The notes below the pieces were generated by a model. That model ran no database searches. It had not been told where the DNA came from and saw only the letters and a program-made list of their open reading frames with translations. DNA of 64,000 bases from Dermatophilaceae bacterium Soc4.6 (GTDB lineage Bacteria > Actinomycetota > Actinomycetes > Actinomycetales > Dermatophilaceae): NCBI GenBank assembly GCA_039889245.1, contig JAZGVH010000002.1:372001-436000 (forward strand). The letters are read 5' to 3'. Both the position numbers and the translations under genes were made by a program. Shown here one piece after another: positions 26,848 to 34,041 of this stretch. Numbering within the stretch: position 1 is the first letter of the stretch; the number at the start of each line of letters is the position of its first letter.

Positions 26848-26874
26848 CGTCGTCGATCCGGTCGAAGACCTGGG

Positions 26875-28377
26875 TCAGTTACCGGTGAGCTTCTCGCGCA
26901 GGGCGGCGAGGGCCTCGTCCGAGGCCAGGGTGCCCTCGGCGACCGGCGCGGGACGCGAGGCCACCGGGTGGTCACCGTCGTCGTCGTCGCTGACGTCACC
27001 CGTGGCGGAGGAGTACGAGGTCGTGACGTCGCCACCGCTGGCGGCCTCGGCGTCGGCCTTGGCCGCAGCCTCGACCTGGGCCTTGTGGGCCTCCCAGCGG
27101 GAGTGCGCCTCGGCGTACTGACCCTCCCACTTCTCCTTCTGGGTGTCGTAACCCTCGAGCCACTCGTTCGTCTCCGGGTCGAAGCCCTCGGGGTACTTGT
27201 AGTTGCCCGCCTCGTCGTACTCCGCGGCCATGCCGTAGAGCGTCGGGTCGAACTCGGCCAGCTGCGCACCGTCGTTGGCCTGCTTGAGGCTCAGCGAGAT
27301 CCGGCGACGCTCGAGGTCGATGTCGATGACCTTGACGAAGATGTCGTCACCGACGTTGACGACCTGCTCCGGCAGCTCCACGTGGCGCTCGGCCAGCTCG
27401 GAGATGTGGACCAGACCCTCGATGCCGTCGTCGACGCGCACGAAGGAACCGAACGGGACGAGCTTGGTGACCTTGCCCGGCACGACCTGGCCGATCGCGT
27501 GGGTGCGGGCGAAGTGCTGCCACGGGTCTTCCTGCGTCGCCTTGAGCGAGAGGGAGACGCGCTCGCGGTCCATGTCGACGTCGAGGACCTCGACCGTGAC
27601 CTTGTCGCCGACCTCGACGACCTCGGACGGGTGGTCGATGTGCTTCCAGGACAGCTCGGAGACGTGGACGAGACCGTCGACGCCACCGAGGTCGACGAAG
27701 GCACCGAAGTTGACGATGGAGGAGACGACGCCCTCGCGGACCTGCCCCTTCTGGAGCTCCTTGAGGAACGTCGTGCGCACCTCGGACTGCGTCTGCTCGA
27801 GCCACGCCCGGCGCGACAGGACCACGTTGTTGCGGTTCTTGTCGAGCTCGATGATCTTGGCCTCGATCTCCTTGCCGACGTACGGCTGGAGGTCGCGGAC
27901 CCGACGCATCTCGACGAGGGAGGCGGGCAGGAAGCCGCGCAGGCCGATGTCGAGGATGAGCCCACCCTTGACGACCTCGATGACGGTGCCGGTGACGACG
28001 CCGTCCTCTTCCTTGATCTTCTCGATCGTGCCCCAGGCGCGCTCGTACTGAGCCCGCTTCTTGGACAAGATCAGACGACCTTCCTTGTCCTCCTTCTGGA
28101 GGACCAGGGCCTCGACCTCGTCGCCGACCTTGACGACGTCGGACGGGTCGACGTCGTGCTTGATCGACAGCTCGCGCGAGGGGATGACGCCCTCGGTCTT
28201 GTAGCCGATGTCGAGCAGGACCTCGTCCCGGTCGACCTTGACGATGACACCTTCGACGATGTCTCCGTCGTTGAAATCCTTGATCGTCGCGTCGATGGCG
28301 GCGAGCAGGTCTTCCTCAGAGCCGATGTCGTTGATGGCGACCTGAGGGGCGGTCTTCTCGACCGTAGTGGCAGTCAT
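26875..28377 (-). CDS. rpsA: 30S ribosomal protein S1
   Basis: 500-residue S1 protein that helps mRNA bind the 30S subunit. Four S1 RNA-binding repeats are seen, at roughly 35-105, 120-190, 205-275 and 290-365. The last two keep the canonical NFGAFVDLGG...GLVHVSELSW and PFGSFVRVDDGIEGLVHISEL. The C-terminal 130 residues are acidic and Ala-rich, with a DDDDGD run, typical of actinobacterial S1, which lacks repeats 5-6 of E. coli. I start at ATG 28377 (MTATTVEKTAPQ). An in-frame start 15 codons upstream lies in the leader. It has a well-formed promoter and a leader of about 70 nt rather than a leaderless start. Confidence 0.97.
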   Translation of the reverse strand: MTATTVEKTAPQVAINDIGSEEDLLAAIDATIKDFNDGDIVEGVIVKVDRDEVLLDIGYKTEGVIPSRELSIKHDVDPSDVVKVGDEVEALVLQKEDKEGRLILSKKRAQYERAWGTIEKIKEEDGVVTGTVIEVVKGGLILDIGLRGFLPASLVEMRRVRDLQPYVGKEIEAKIIELDKNRNNVVLSRRAWLEQTQSEVRTTFLKELQKGQVREGVVSSIVNFGAFVDLGGVDGLVHVSELSWKHIDHPSEVVEVGDKVTVEVLDVDMDRERVSLSLKATQEDPWQHFARTHAIGQVVPGKVTKLVPFGSFVRVDDGIEGLVHISELAERHVELPEQVVNVGDDIFVKVIDIDLERRRISLSLKQANDGAQLAEFDPTLYGMAAEYDEAGNYKYPEGFDPETNEWLEGYDTQKEKWEGQYAEAHSRWEAHKAQVEAAAKADAEAASGGDVTTSYSSATGDVSDDDDGDHPVASRPAPVAEGTLASDEALAALREKLTGN

Positions 28378-28453
28378 GTAGGAGGAACTCCGTTGGTGGA
28401 CAGGTGGAGGAAAAGGGGACATAATGCACGGGCACCCACGTGGGCGACACTCC

Positions 28454-28483
28454 AGACTACGCGCGCCACGCGACGTGGGTCAA
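28454..28483 (-). promoter_or_regulatory. rpsA promoter, sigma-70 type
   Basis: TTGACC (28483-28478) and TAGTCT (28459-28454) are separated by 18 bp, the best -35/-10 pair in the window. The predicted transcript has a leader of about 70 nt before the ATG at 28377. Confidence 0.65.
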
Positions 28484-28510
28484 AACGCCGGGCGATGTCC
28501 GTCCCGACGC

Positions 28511-28516
28511 CAGACT
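28511..28516 (+). promoter_or_regulatory. Possible leaderless -10 element of the methyltransferase
   Basis: CAGACT, 7 nt, then GTG at 28524. It is divergent from the rpsA promoter, about 30 bp away. Confidence 0.4.
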
Positions 28517-28523
28517 GTATGCC

Positions 28524-29390
28524 GTGACCAACCCTGTGACGCCGTCCCCGCCGTCTCCCTACGAGCGGCCGCCCGCCGTGGCCCGGCGGGTCTCCGACGA
28601 CGCCGAGACGGTCCCCGCCAACCAGACCTGGTGGGACGCCGAGGCCGACGGCTACTACCTCGAGCACGGCGGCTTCCTCGGCGACGACGACTTCGTGTGG
28701 GGCCCCGAGGGCCTGCGGGAGGCCGAGGCCCGACTGCTCGGTGACGTGCGGGGAGCGCAGGTGCTCGAGATCGGCGCCGGTGCCGCGCAGTGCTCGCGCT
28801 GGCTGGCGGGTCAGGGGGCGATGGTCCTGGCCAGCGACCTCTCGCTCGGCATGCTGCGTCAGGCCCAGGCGATCGACGCCCGGCTCGACGAGCAGACGTC
28901 AGGCTCGTCAGGCTCGGCGCCGGTCCCCCTGCTCCAGTGCAACGGTCTCGCCCTGCCGGTCGCCGACGCCAGCCTCGACGTCGTCTTCACGTCGTACGGG
29001 GTGATCCCCTTCGTCGCCGACTCGGCGGCCGTGATGCGCGAGGCGGGGCGGGTCCTGCGTCCGGGGGGGCGCTTCGTCTTCTCGACCACCCACCCGATCC
29101 GCTGGTCGCTGCCCGACGACCCCGGCGAGGCCGGCCTGCGCGTGAGCCACTCCTACTTCGACCGCACCCCCTACGTGGAGCAGGACGCCGGTGGCCGGGC
29201 CACCTACGTCGAGCACCACCGCACCGTCGGCGACCGGGTGCGCGAGCTGGTGGCTGCCGGGCTGCAGCTCGTCGACCTCGTCGAGCCGGCCTGGCCGCCG
29301 GGTCACGACCAGACGTGGGGCGGGTGGTCACCGCTGCGGGGTGAGCTGGTGCCCGGGACCGCCATCTTCGTCACCCGGCGACCCGGATGA
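28524..29390 (+). CDS. Class I SAM-dependent methyltransferase
   Basis: 288-residue methyltransferase. The SAM-binding motif I reads VLEIGAGAAQCSRWL, followed by an acidic motif II (VLASDLSLGML) and post-motif segments LPVADASLDVVFTSYGVIPFV and LRPGGRFVFSTTHPIRW. A WWDAEADGYYLEHGGFLG opening is shared by a group of actinobacterial methyltransferases of unknown target encoded next to polA or rpsA. I start at GTG 28524, following CAGACT-N7. An in-frame start 28 codons upstream would run through the divergent rpsA promoter. Whether it methylates a small molecule or a macromolecule cannot be told. Confidence 0.85.
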   Translation: MTNPVTPSPPSPYERPPAVARRVSDDAETVPANQTWWDAEADGYYLEHGGFLGDDDFVWGPEGLREAEARLLGDVRGAQVLEIGAGAAQCSRWLAGQGAMVLASDLSLGMLRQAQAIDARLDEQTSGSSGSAPVPLLQCNGLALPVADASLDVVFTSYGVIPFVADSAAVMREAGRVLRPGGRFVFSTTHPIRWSLPDDPGEAGLRVSHSYFDRTPYVEQDAGGRATYVEHHRTVGDRVRELVAAGLQLVDLVEPAWPPGHDQTWGGWSPLRGELVPGTAIFVTRRPG

Positions 29391-29685
29391 CGACTGGCCG
29401 CAGGACGAGCCGTCGCCGACCGCCGGACCACGAGGTCAGGAAGAATCACCGGTCATTCGCTCGCTGAGCGAACGAGATGGATGTCAACTTGATGAACGGG
29501 ACGTGATTTCACCGTAAAGGCCCGAGAATTCCCCGAGGTGTGTGTAACGTCTTGTCCTGCGACCGGAAGCGCAGTTGGCTGACCGGAGTCACCGAGGCGG
29601 GGAGGCTGAGGTGGCTCTGTGGAGGCCACTGGAGGCCGGGCGGGTCCGCCCGCCCGGCCTCTTCCCCGTCCGGTTCGTCCCGGGG
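29391..29685. other. Intergenic region between the methyltransferase and polA
   Basis: 295 bp between convergent genes, clearly less G+C-rich than its surroundings from about 29430 to 29560. It holds a 7-bp inverted repeat with a 3-nt centre (29456-29472), a possible plus-strand -10 (TAACGT near 29550), and the polA terminator. No open frame here has convincing coding character. A small RNA is possible but not shown. Confidence 0.5.
29633..29660. terminator. polA terminator
   Basis: A perfect 12-bp G+C stem (29633-29644 with 29649-29660) with a 4-nt loop begins 25 nt beyond the polA stop. It could also end transcripts coming from the left. Confidence 0.75.
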
Positions 29686-32364
29686 TCAGTGGGCGGCTGC
29701 GTGCCAGGAGCGGCCGACGCCGACGCTCACGTCGAGGGGCACGTCCATCGTCACGGCCTGGCCCATCTCGTGCCGCACCAGCCGCTCGACGTCGTCGCGC
29801 TCCCCCGGAGCGATCTCGAGCACCAGCTCGTCGTGCACCTGCAGCAGCATCCGTGACCGTGCACCAGAGCCGACGAGACCACGGTGGACACCGAGCATCG
29901 CCACCTTCATGATGTCGGCCGCCGACCCCTGGATCGGGGCGTTGAGGGCCATCCGCTCGGCCATCTCGCGCCGCTGGCGGTTGTCGGAGTTGAGGTCGGG
30001 CAGGTAGCGACGGCGGCCGAGCATGGTGGCGGTGAAGCCCGTCGCCCGGGCCTCGACGACCAGCTCTCGCAGGTAGTCGCGCACCCCGCCGAACCGCTCG
30101 AAGTACTCGTCCATCAGCTCCTTGGCCTCGCCCGTGCCGATGGTCAGCTGCTTCGAGAGGCCGAACGCCGACAGACCGTAGGCCAGGCCGTAGGACATCG
30201 CCTTCACCTTCGAGCGCTGCGCGGAGGTGACGTCCTCGATGCCGACCCCGAAGACGCGCGCCCCGACGTAGCTGTGCAGGTCCTCACCGGTCCGGAAGGC
30301 CTCGATCAGGCCGGCGTCCCCCGACAGGTGGGCCATCACCCGCATCTCGATCTGGCTGTAGTCGACCGACATGAGCGACTCGAACCCCTCGCCGACGACG
30401 AACATCTCGCGGATGCGCCGGCCCTCCTCGGTGCGGATCGGGACGTTCTGCAGGTTGGGGTCGGTGGAGCTGAGGCGCCCCGTGGCGGCGATGGTCTGCA
30501 GGTAGGTGGTGTGGACCCGCTGGTCCTCGGCCACCGACTTGAGCAGCCCCTCGACCGTGACCTTGAGCCGGCTCGCGTCGCGGAAGGCCAGCACACCCAT
30601 CAGGAAGGGGTGGTCGACCTTGCGCCCGAGGTCGGCCAGCGCATCGGCGTCGGTGGTGTAGCCCGTCTTGGTGCGCTTCGTCTTCGGCAGGCCGAGCCGC
30701 TCGAAGAGCACCTCCTGGAGCTGCTTGGGCGAGCCGAGGTTGACGCTGTCGTCACCGATGGCGTCCCACGCTGCCTGCTGGGCCCGGGAGACCTGGTCGG
30801 CGAAGTCGGCGTCGAGGGCGTCGAGCGCGTCGACGTCGACCGCGATGCCCACCCGCTCCATCCCTGCCAGGACGTCGACCAGCGGCAGCTCGACGTCGCG
30901 CAGCAGACCGTCCGCCGCGCGGGTGACGAGCTCGGCGTCCAGCGCGTCGGCCAGCTCGAGCACCGCGCGGGCGACGACCATCGCGTCCTGCGCCTCGCTG
31001 TCGCCGTCGGGGTCGCCATCGAAGGCGAGCATCCCCTGACCGTGGTCGTCGGTGTCGTTGGTCAGCTCGCGCTTGAGCATGCGCAGGGCGAGGTCGGCCA
31101 GGTCGTAGGACCGCTGGTCGGGCTTGACGAGGTAGGCGGCCAGGGCGGTGTCGCTGGTGAGGCCCGCGAGCGCCCACCCCCGGGACGCGAGCGCCTGCAG
31201 GGGCCCCTTGGCGTCGTGGATCGCCTTGGGCCGGAGGGGATCAGCCAGCCACCCGGCGACGGCCTGCTCGGCCGGCTCGTCGAGCGTCGTCACATCGAGG
31301 TATGCCGCGTGCCCGTCGACCGTCGCCAGGGCGAGGCCCCGCACGTCACCGGTGCCGCGGGCCCACCGACCGACGACGTTGACCCCGACCCGGTCACCGT
31401 CCTGGCTGTGCTCGTCGAGCCACAGTGGCACGTCAGCCGACTCGAGCACCGAGCCGAAGACGTCGAAGCCGGACTCGGCCTCGGGCGTCGCGGACTCGAG
31501 CGTGGCGAAGAGACGCTCCCGCAGGACGCGGAACTCGAGGCCGTCGAAGACCTGGTGCACCTGCTCGCGGTCCCACGTCTGCCGCTCGAGCTCGTCGACC
31601 TCGATCCCCAGCGAGACGTCACGCACCAGCTGGTTGAGGCGGCGGTTGCGCAGGACGTCGTCGAGGTGGTCGCGCAGCGACTGACCGGCCTTGCCCTTGA
31701 TCTCGTCGACGTGGGCCACGATGCCGCTCAGGCCGTCGTACTGCTGGATCCACTTCGCCGCTGTCTTGGGACCGACGCCGGGCACCCCCGGGAGGTTGTC
31801 GGAGGTCTCCCCCACGAGCGCGGCCAGGTCGGAGTAGAGACCTGGGGGGACGCCGTACTTCTCGGTGACCGCCGCCGGGGTCATCCGCCACATCTCCGAG
31901 ACCCCCCGCACCGGATAGAGCAGCGTGACCCGGTCGGTGACCAGCTGAAAGGCGTCACGGTCTCCGGAGCAGATCAGCACCTCCATCCCCTGCGCCTCGG
32001 CCTGGGTGGTGAGCGTGGCGATGATGTCGTCGGCCTCGTAGCCGGGCGCCTCGACATACCGGATCTTCAGGGCGTCGAGCACCTCGTGCATGAGCGGGAT
32101 CTGGCCCGAGAACTCGGACGGTGTGGCCGCCCGCCCGGCCTTGTACTCCGCGTACTCCTCGAGGCGGAACGTCTGCCGCGACAGGTCGAAGGCCACGGCC
32201 AGGTGGGTCGGCTCCTCGTCGCGCAGCATGTTGATGAGCATCGACGTGAAGCCGAAGACCGCGTTGGTCGTCTGCCCCGTCTTGGTCGAGAAGTTCTCAG
32301 CGGGGAGCGCGTAGAACGCCCGGTAGGCGAGGGAGTGTCCGTCGAGCAGGAGGAGTCGAGCCAC
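29686..32364 (-). CDS. polA: DNA polymerase I
   Basis: 892-residue repair and replication polymerase. An N-terminal 5'-3' exonuclease domain (LLLLDGHSLAYRAFYALP, about 1-290) is intact. The middle 3'-5' exonuclease-like domain lacks the DxE metal ligands: where exo motif I should be, the sequence reads GLALATVDGHAAY, so proofreading is presumably absent, as in other actinobacteria. The polymerase domain keeps motif A (DYSQIEMRVMAHLSGD), motif B (RSKVKAMSYGLAYGL) and motif C (LLQVHDELVLE). GTG at 32364 follows TAGGCT-N6. Convergent with the methyltransferase and separated by a strong hairpin. Confidence 0.97.
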   Translation of the reverse strand: MARLLLLDGHSLAYRAFYALPAENFSTKTGQTTNAVFGFTSMLINMLRDEEPTHLAVAFDLSRQTFRLEEYAEYKAGRAATPSEFSGQIPLMHEVLDALKIRYVEAPGYEADDIIATLTTQAEAQGMEVLICSGDRDAFQLVTDRVTLLYPVRGVSEMWRMTPAAVTEKYGVPPGLYSDLAALVGETSDNLPGVPGVGPKTAAKWIQQYDGLSGIVAHVDEIKGKAGQSLRDHLDDVLRNRRLNQLVRDVSLGIEVDELERQTWDREQVHQVFDGLEFRVLRERLFATLESATPEAESGFDVFGSVLESADVPLWLDEHSQDGDRVGVNVVGRWARGTGDVRGLALATVDGHAAYLDVTTLDEPAEQAVAGWLADPLRPKAIHDAKGPLQALASRGWALAGLTSDTALAAYLVKPDQRSYDLADLALRMLKRELTNDTDDHGQGMLAFDGDPDGDSEAQDAMVVARAVLELADALDAELVTRAADGLLRDVELPLVDVLAGMERVGIAVDVDALDALDADFADQVSRAQQAAWDAIGDDSVNLGSPKQLQEVLFERLGLPKTKRTKTGYTTDADALADLGRKVDHPFLMGVLAFRDASRLKVTVEGLLKSVAEDQRVHTTYLQTIAATGRLSSTDPNLQNVPIRTEEGRRIREMFVVGEGFESLMSVDYSQIEMRVMAHLSGDAGLIEAFRTGEDLHSYVGARVFGVGIEDVTSAQRSKVKAMSYGLAYGLSAFGLSKQLTIGTGEAKELMDEYFERFGGVRDYLRELVVEARATGFTATMLGRRRYLPDLNSDNRQRREMAERMALNAPIQGSAADIMKVAMLGVHRGLVGSGARSRMLLQVHDELVLEIAPGERDDVERLVRHEMGQAVTMDVPLDVSVGVGRSWHAAAH

Positions 32365-32370
32365 GCCGGA

Positions 32371-32376
32371 AGCCTA
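32371..32376 (-). promoter_or_regulatory. Leaderless -10 element of polA
   Basis: TAGGCT, 6 nt, then GTG at 32364, identical in layout to the sites before pyk and the MBL-fold gene. Confidence 0.6.
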
Positions 32377-32407
32377 GGCCACCGCACCGACAGCACCGAT
32401 GACGGGC

Positions 32408-32995
32408 TCAGAGCCCGCCGACGGTGCCCTGCACGGCCCGCACCCGGGCGGAGCGACGCCGACGCAGCACCTGCTCGAGCGTGCCCAGGGACGCCTGCTG
32501 CTCGCTGCCCCCGGCGAGGCGACGGTGCAGCGCTCTCGGCGTGGTGACGCGCCGCACGACGGTCGGCGTGAAGCCGAGGCGCGCGAAGAACCGGTTGGCA
32601 TCGCGCTGGCCGGCCGGCACGTGACCCACGATCTGCTCGGCTCCCACCCGGTCGGCGTGGGCGGCGACGGCCGAGAGCAGGTGCCGGGCGATGCCGTGCT
32701 TGCGCCAGGTGCTGCTCACGAAGAGCTGGTCCACGGCGACGCAGTGGGCGTCGACGAAGACCCCGGCGGTCGTGTCGGACAGCACGAGGTAACCGACCGG
32801 ACGGGAGTCGGCCAGGGCCATGAGGGCGACGACCCCGGGGCGCTCGAGGCTCGAGACGACGGTGCCCTCGGCCACCATCCGCGCCGTGGCCTCCGGGCTC
32901 GCGCCGGTCTCGGCCCGATGGGCGACCCACAGGTCGACGAGGTCCTGGTGCTGACCGGGGGTGACCCGGCGGACGAGGATCTGGGGTCGAGCCAA
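32408..32995 (-). CDS. GNAT-family N-acetyltransferase
   Basis: 195-residue acetyl-CoA-dependent acetyltransferase. The GNAT core is visible: VDQLFVSSTWRKHGIARHLLSAVAAHA contains the V/L-x-x-x-x-R/Q-x-x-G-x-A acetyl-CoA pyrophosphate loop, and NRFFARLGFTPT is the closing motif. The last 50 residues are Arg/Gln-rich and look disordered. The start is a TTG at 32995, chosen for AGGAGG placed 7 nt upstream. Unlike its neighbours it has a long leader, with a 13-bp hairpin and a possible -10 (TAGAGT near 33135). The target of acetylation is unknown; proximity to polA gives no clear hint. Confidence 0.85.
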   Translation of the reverse strand: MARPQILVRRVTPGQHQDLVDLWVAHRAETGASPEATARMVAEGTVVSSLERPGVVALMALADSRPVGYLVLSDTTAGVFVDAHCVAVDQLFVSSTWRKHGIARHLLSAVAAHADRVGAEQIVGHVPAGQRDANRFFARLGFTPTVVRRVTTPRALHRRLAGGSEQQASLGTLEQVLRRRRSARVRAVQGTVGGL

Positions 32996-33051
32996 GGCGA
33001 GCCTCCTGGGGCAGAAGAGGGACCGTGCACCTGCGGGTCGGGTGCGTGGCG

Positions 33052-33085
33052 GACGACGGCACCAAGGCAGGGTGGCGCCGTCGTC
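33052..33085 (-). promoter_or_regulatory. Long hairpin in the leader of the GNAT gene
   Basis: A 13-bp stem (33052-33064 with 33073-33085), with one G-U pair in the RNA and an 8-nt loop, lies about 57 nt before the TTG start. Another GACGGCACGACGACGG stretch beside it could form a competing pairing. Function unknown; an attenuator or stability element is possible. Confidence 0.5.
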
Positions 33086-33241
33086 GTGCCGTCCCCCGAC
33101 GGCGGGCCCGGATGTCGCTCGGGTTGCCCCGACTCTAGGACCACGGCCGACGCCACCGATAGAGGAAACGCGAAATTGGTGGTGCCAGAGGCCGCTGGAC
33201 GCGCTTCCCGCTGGCCGGAGGCCCTCTTCGCTGCCGGTCTG

Positions 33242-33886
33242 CTACTTCTTCGGCAGGCCGGTGATCACGGCGTCGGCCACCTCGCGCATGCCGAGACGAC
33301 GGTCCATCGCGGTCTTCTGGATCCACCGGAAGGCCTCGGCCTCGCTCAGCTTCAGCTGCGTCATCAGCACGCCCTTGGCCCGGTCGACGGCCTTGCGCGT
33401 CTCGAGGCGCTCCCCGAGGTCGGCGATCTCGCTCTCGAGGGCCCTCATCTGCGTCCAGCGCGAGCGGGCGATGTCGATGGCCGGAGCGAGGTCGGCCTGG
33501 GTGAAGGGCTTGACGATGTAGGCCATGACACCCGCGTCGCGGGCCCTCTCGACGAGCTCCTTCTGGCTGAAGGCGGTGAGCATGACCACCGGGGCGAGCT
33601 GTTCCTTGCCGATGATCTCGGCTGCGCTGATGCCGTCGAGGACGGGCATCTTGACGTCCATGATGACGAGGTCGGGGCGGTGCTCACGGGTGAGCTCGAC
33701 CGCCTGCTCACCGTCGCTGGCCTGCCCGACCACGTCGTAGCCACCCTCGCCCAGCATCTCGGCGAGGTCGAGCCGGATCAGCGCCTCGTCCTCGGCGACG
33801 ACGATGCGCAGGCGCCCGTCATCCGCGCCCTGGTCGGTCGTGCCCACCGTGTCGGGTCCCTGCTCCGCCGCAGCGCTCGTCGTCAT
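33242..33886 (-). CDS. pdtaR: ANTAR-domain response regulator (PdtaR-like)
   Basis: 214-residue regulator with an N-terminal receiver domain and a C-terminal ANTAR RNA-binding domain. The phosphoacceptor is Asp77 in DLVIMDVKMP, with the acidic pair in VVAEDEALIR and the conserved Lys in YIVKPF. The ANTAR helix bundle runs from about 150 (RKAVDRAKGVLMTQLKLSEAEAFRWIQKTAM). In mycobacteria the homologous gene lies in the same block near polA and pairs with the histidine kinase PdtaS encoded elsewhere. There it acts by binding RNA hairpins to prevent termination. No kinase gene is nearby here. ATG at 33886 follows TAAACT-N6. Confidence 0.92.
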   Translation of the reverse strand: MTTSAAAEQGPDTVGTTDQGADDGRLRIVVAEDEALIRLDLAEMLGEGGYDVVGQASDGEQAVELTREHRPDLVIMDVKMPVLDGISAAEIIGKEQLAPVVMLTAFSQKELVERARDAGVMAYIVKPFTQADLAPAIDIARSRWTQMRALESEIADLGERLETRKAVDRAKGVLMTQLKLSEAEAFRWIQKTAMDRRLGMREVADAVITGLPKK

Positions 33887-33892
33887 GGCGGG

Positions 33893-33898
33893 AGTTTA
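33893..33898 (-). promoter_or_regulatory. Leaderless -10 element of the ANTAR regulator
   Basis: TAAACT, 6 nt, then ATG at 33886. Confidence 0.6.
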
Positions 33899-33920
33899 TC
33901 GGGGTCCGGGCGGTGCGCAG

Positions 33921-33994
33921 TGCCCCGGGTGGGATTCGAACCCACACTGGACGGTGTTTGAGACCGCTTCCTCTGCCGGTTGGGATACCGGGGC
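33921..33994 (-). tRNA. tRNA with CAA (Leu) anticodon and short variable region
   Basis: 74 nt folding as a cloverleaf: 7-bp acceptor stem (GCCCCGG with CCGGGGC) with discriminator A; D arm with only 3 clear pairs (TCC with GGA); 5-bp anticodon stem (GCGGT with ACCGT); loop CTCAAAC giving anticodon CAA; a 5-nt variable region (CCAGT); and a T arm GTGGG-TTCGAAT-CCCAC. CCA is not encoded. CAA reads UUG leucine codons, but normal leucine tRNAs have a long variable arm of more than ten bases. The D arm, with three pairs and a large loop, looks class II-like while the variable region is class I. It lies between pyk and the ANTAR regulator, facing the same way. Confidence 0.85.
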
Positions 33995-34041
33995 GCAGGC
34001 GAAGAGTAGCGAGCGCCGCTGCCCGGCCCCAACTCCAGGGC

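Noticed and set aside
29540-30007. Small plus-strand gene starting in the methyltransferase-polA gap
   Set aside because: It runs deep into polA antisense, has no ribosome-binding site, and loses any protein-like character after about 20 residues. The gap is better described as possible non-coding sequence.
29884-32547. Long plus-strand open frame of about 890 codons opposite polA
   Set aside because: It mirrors polA codon structure and has no recognisable motif, while the minus strand encodes a full DNA polymerase I.
33052-33085. ANTAR-target double hairpin near the ANTAR regulator gene
   Set aside because: The loop has eight bases and no second hexaloop hairpin with A at position 1 and G at position 4 follows.
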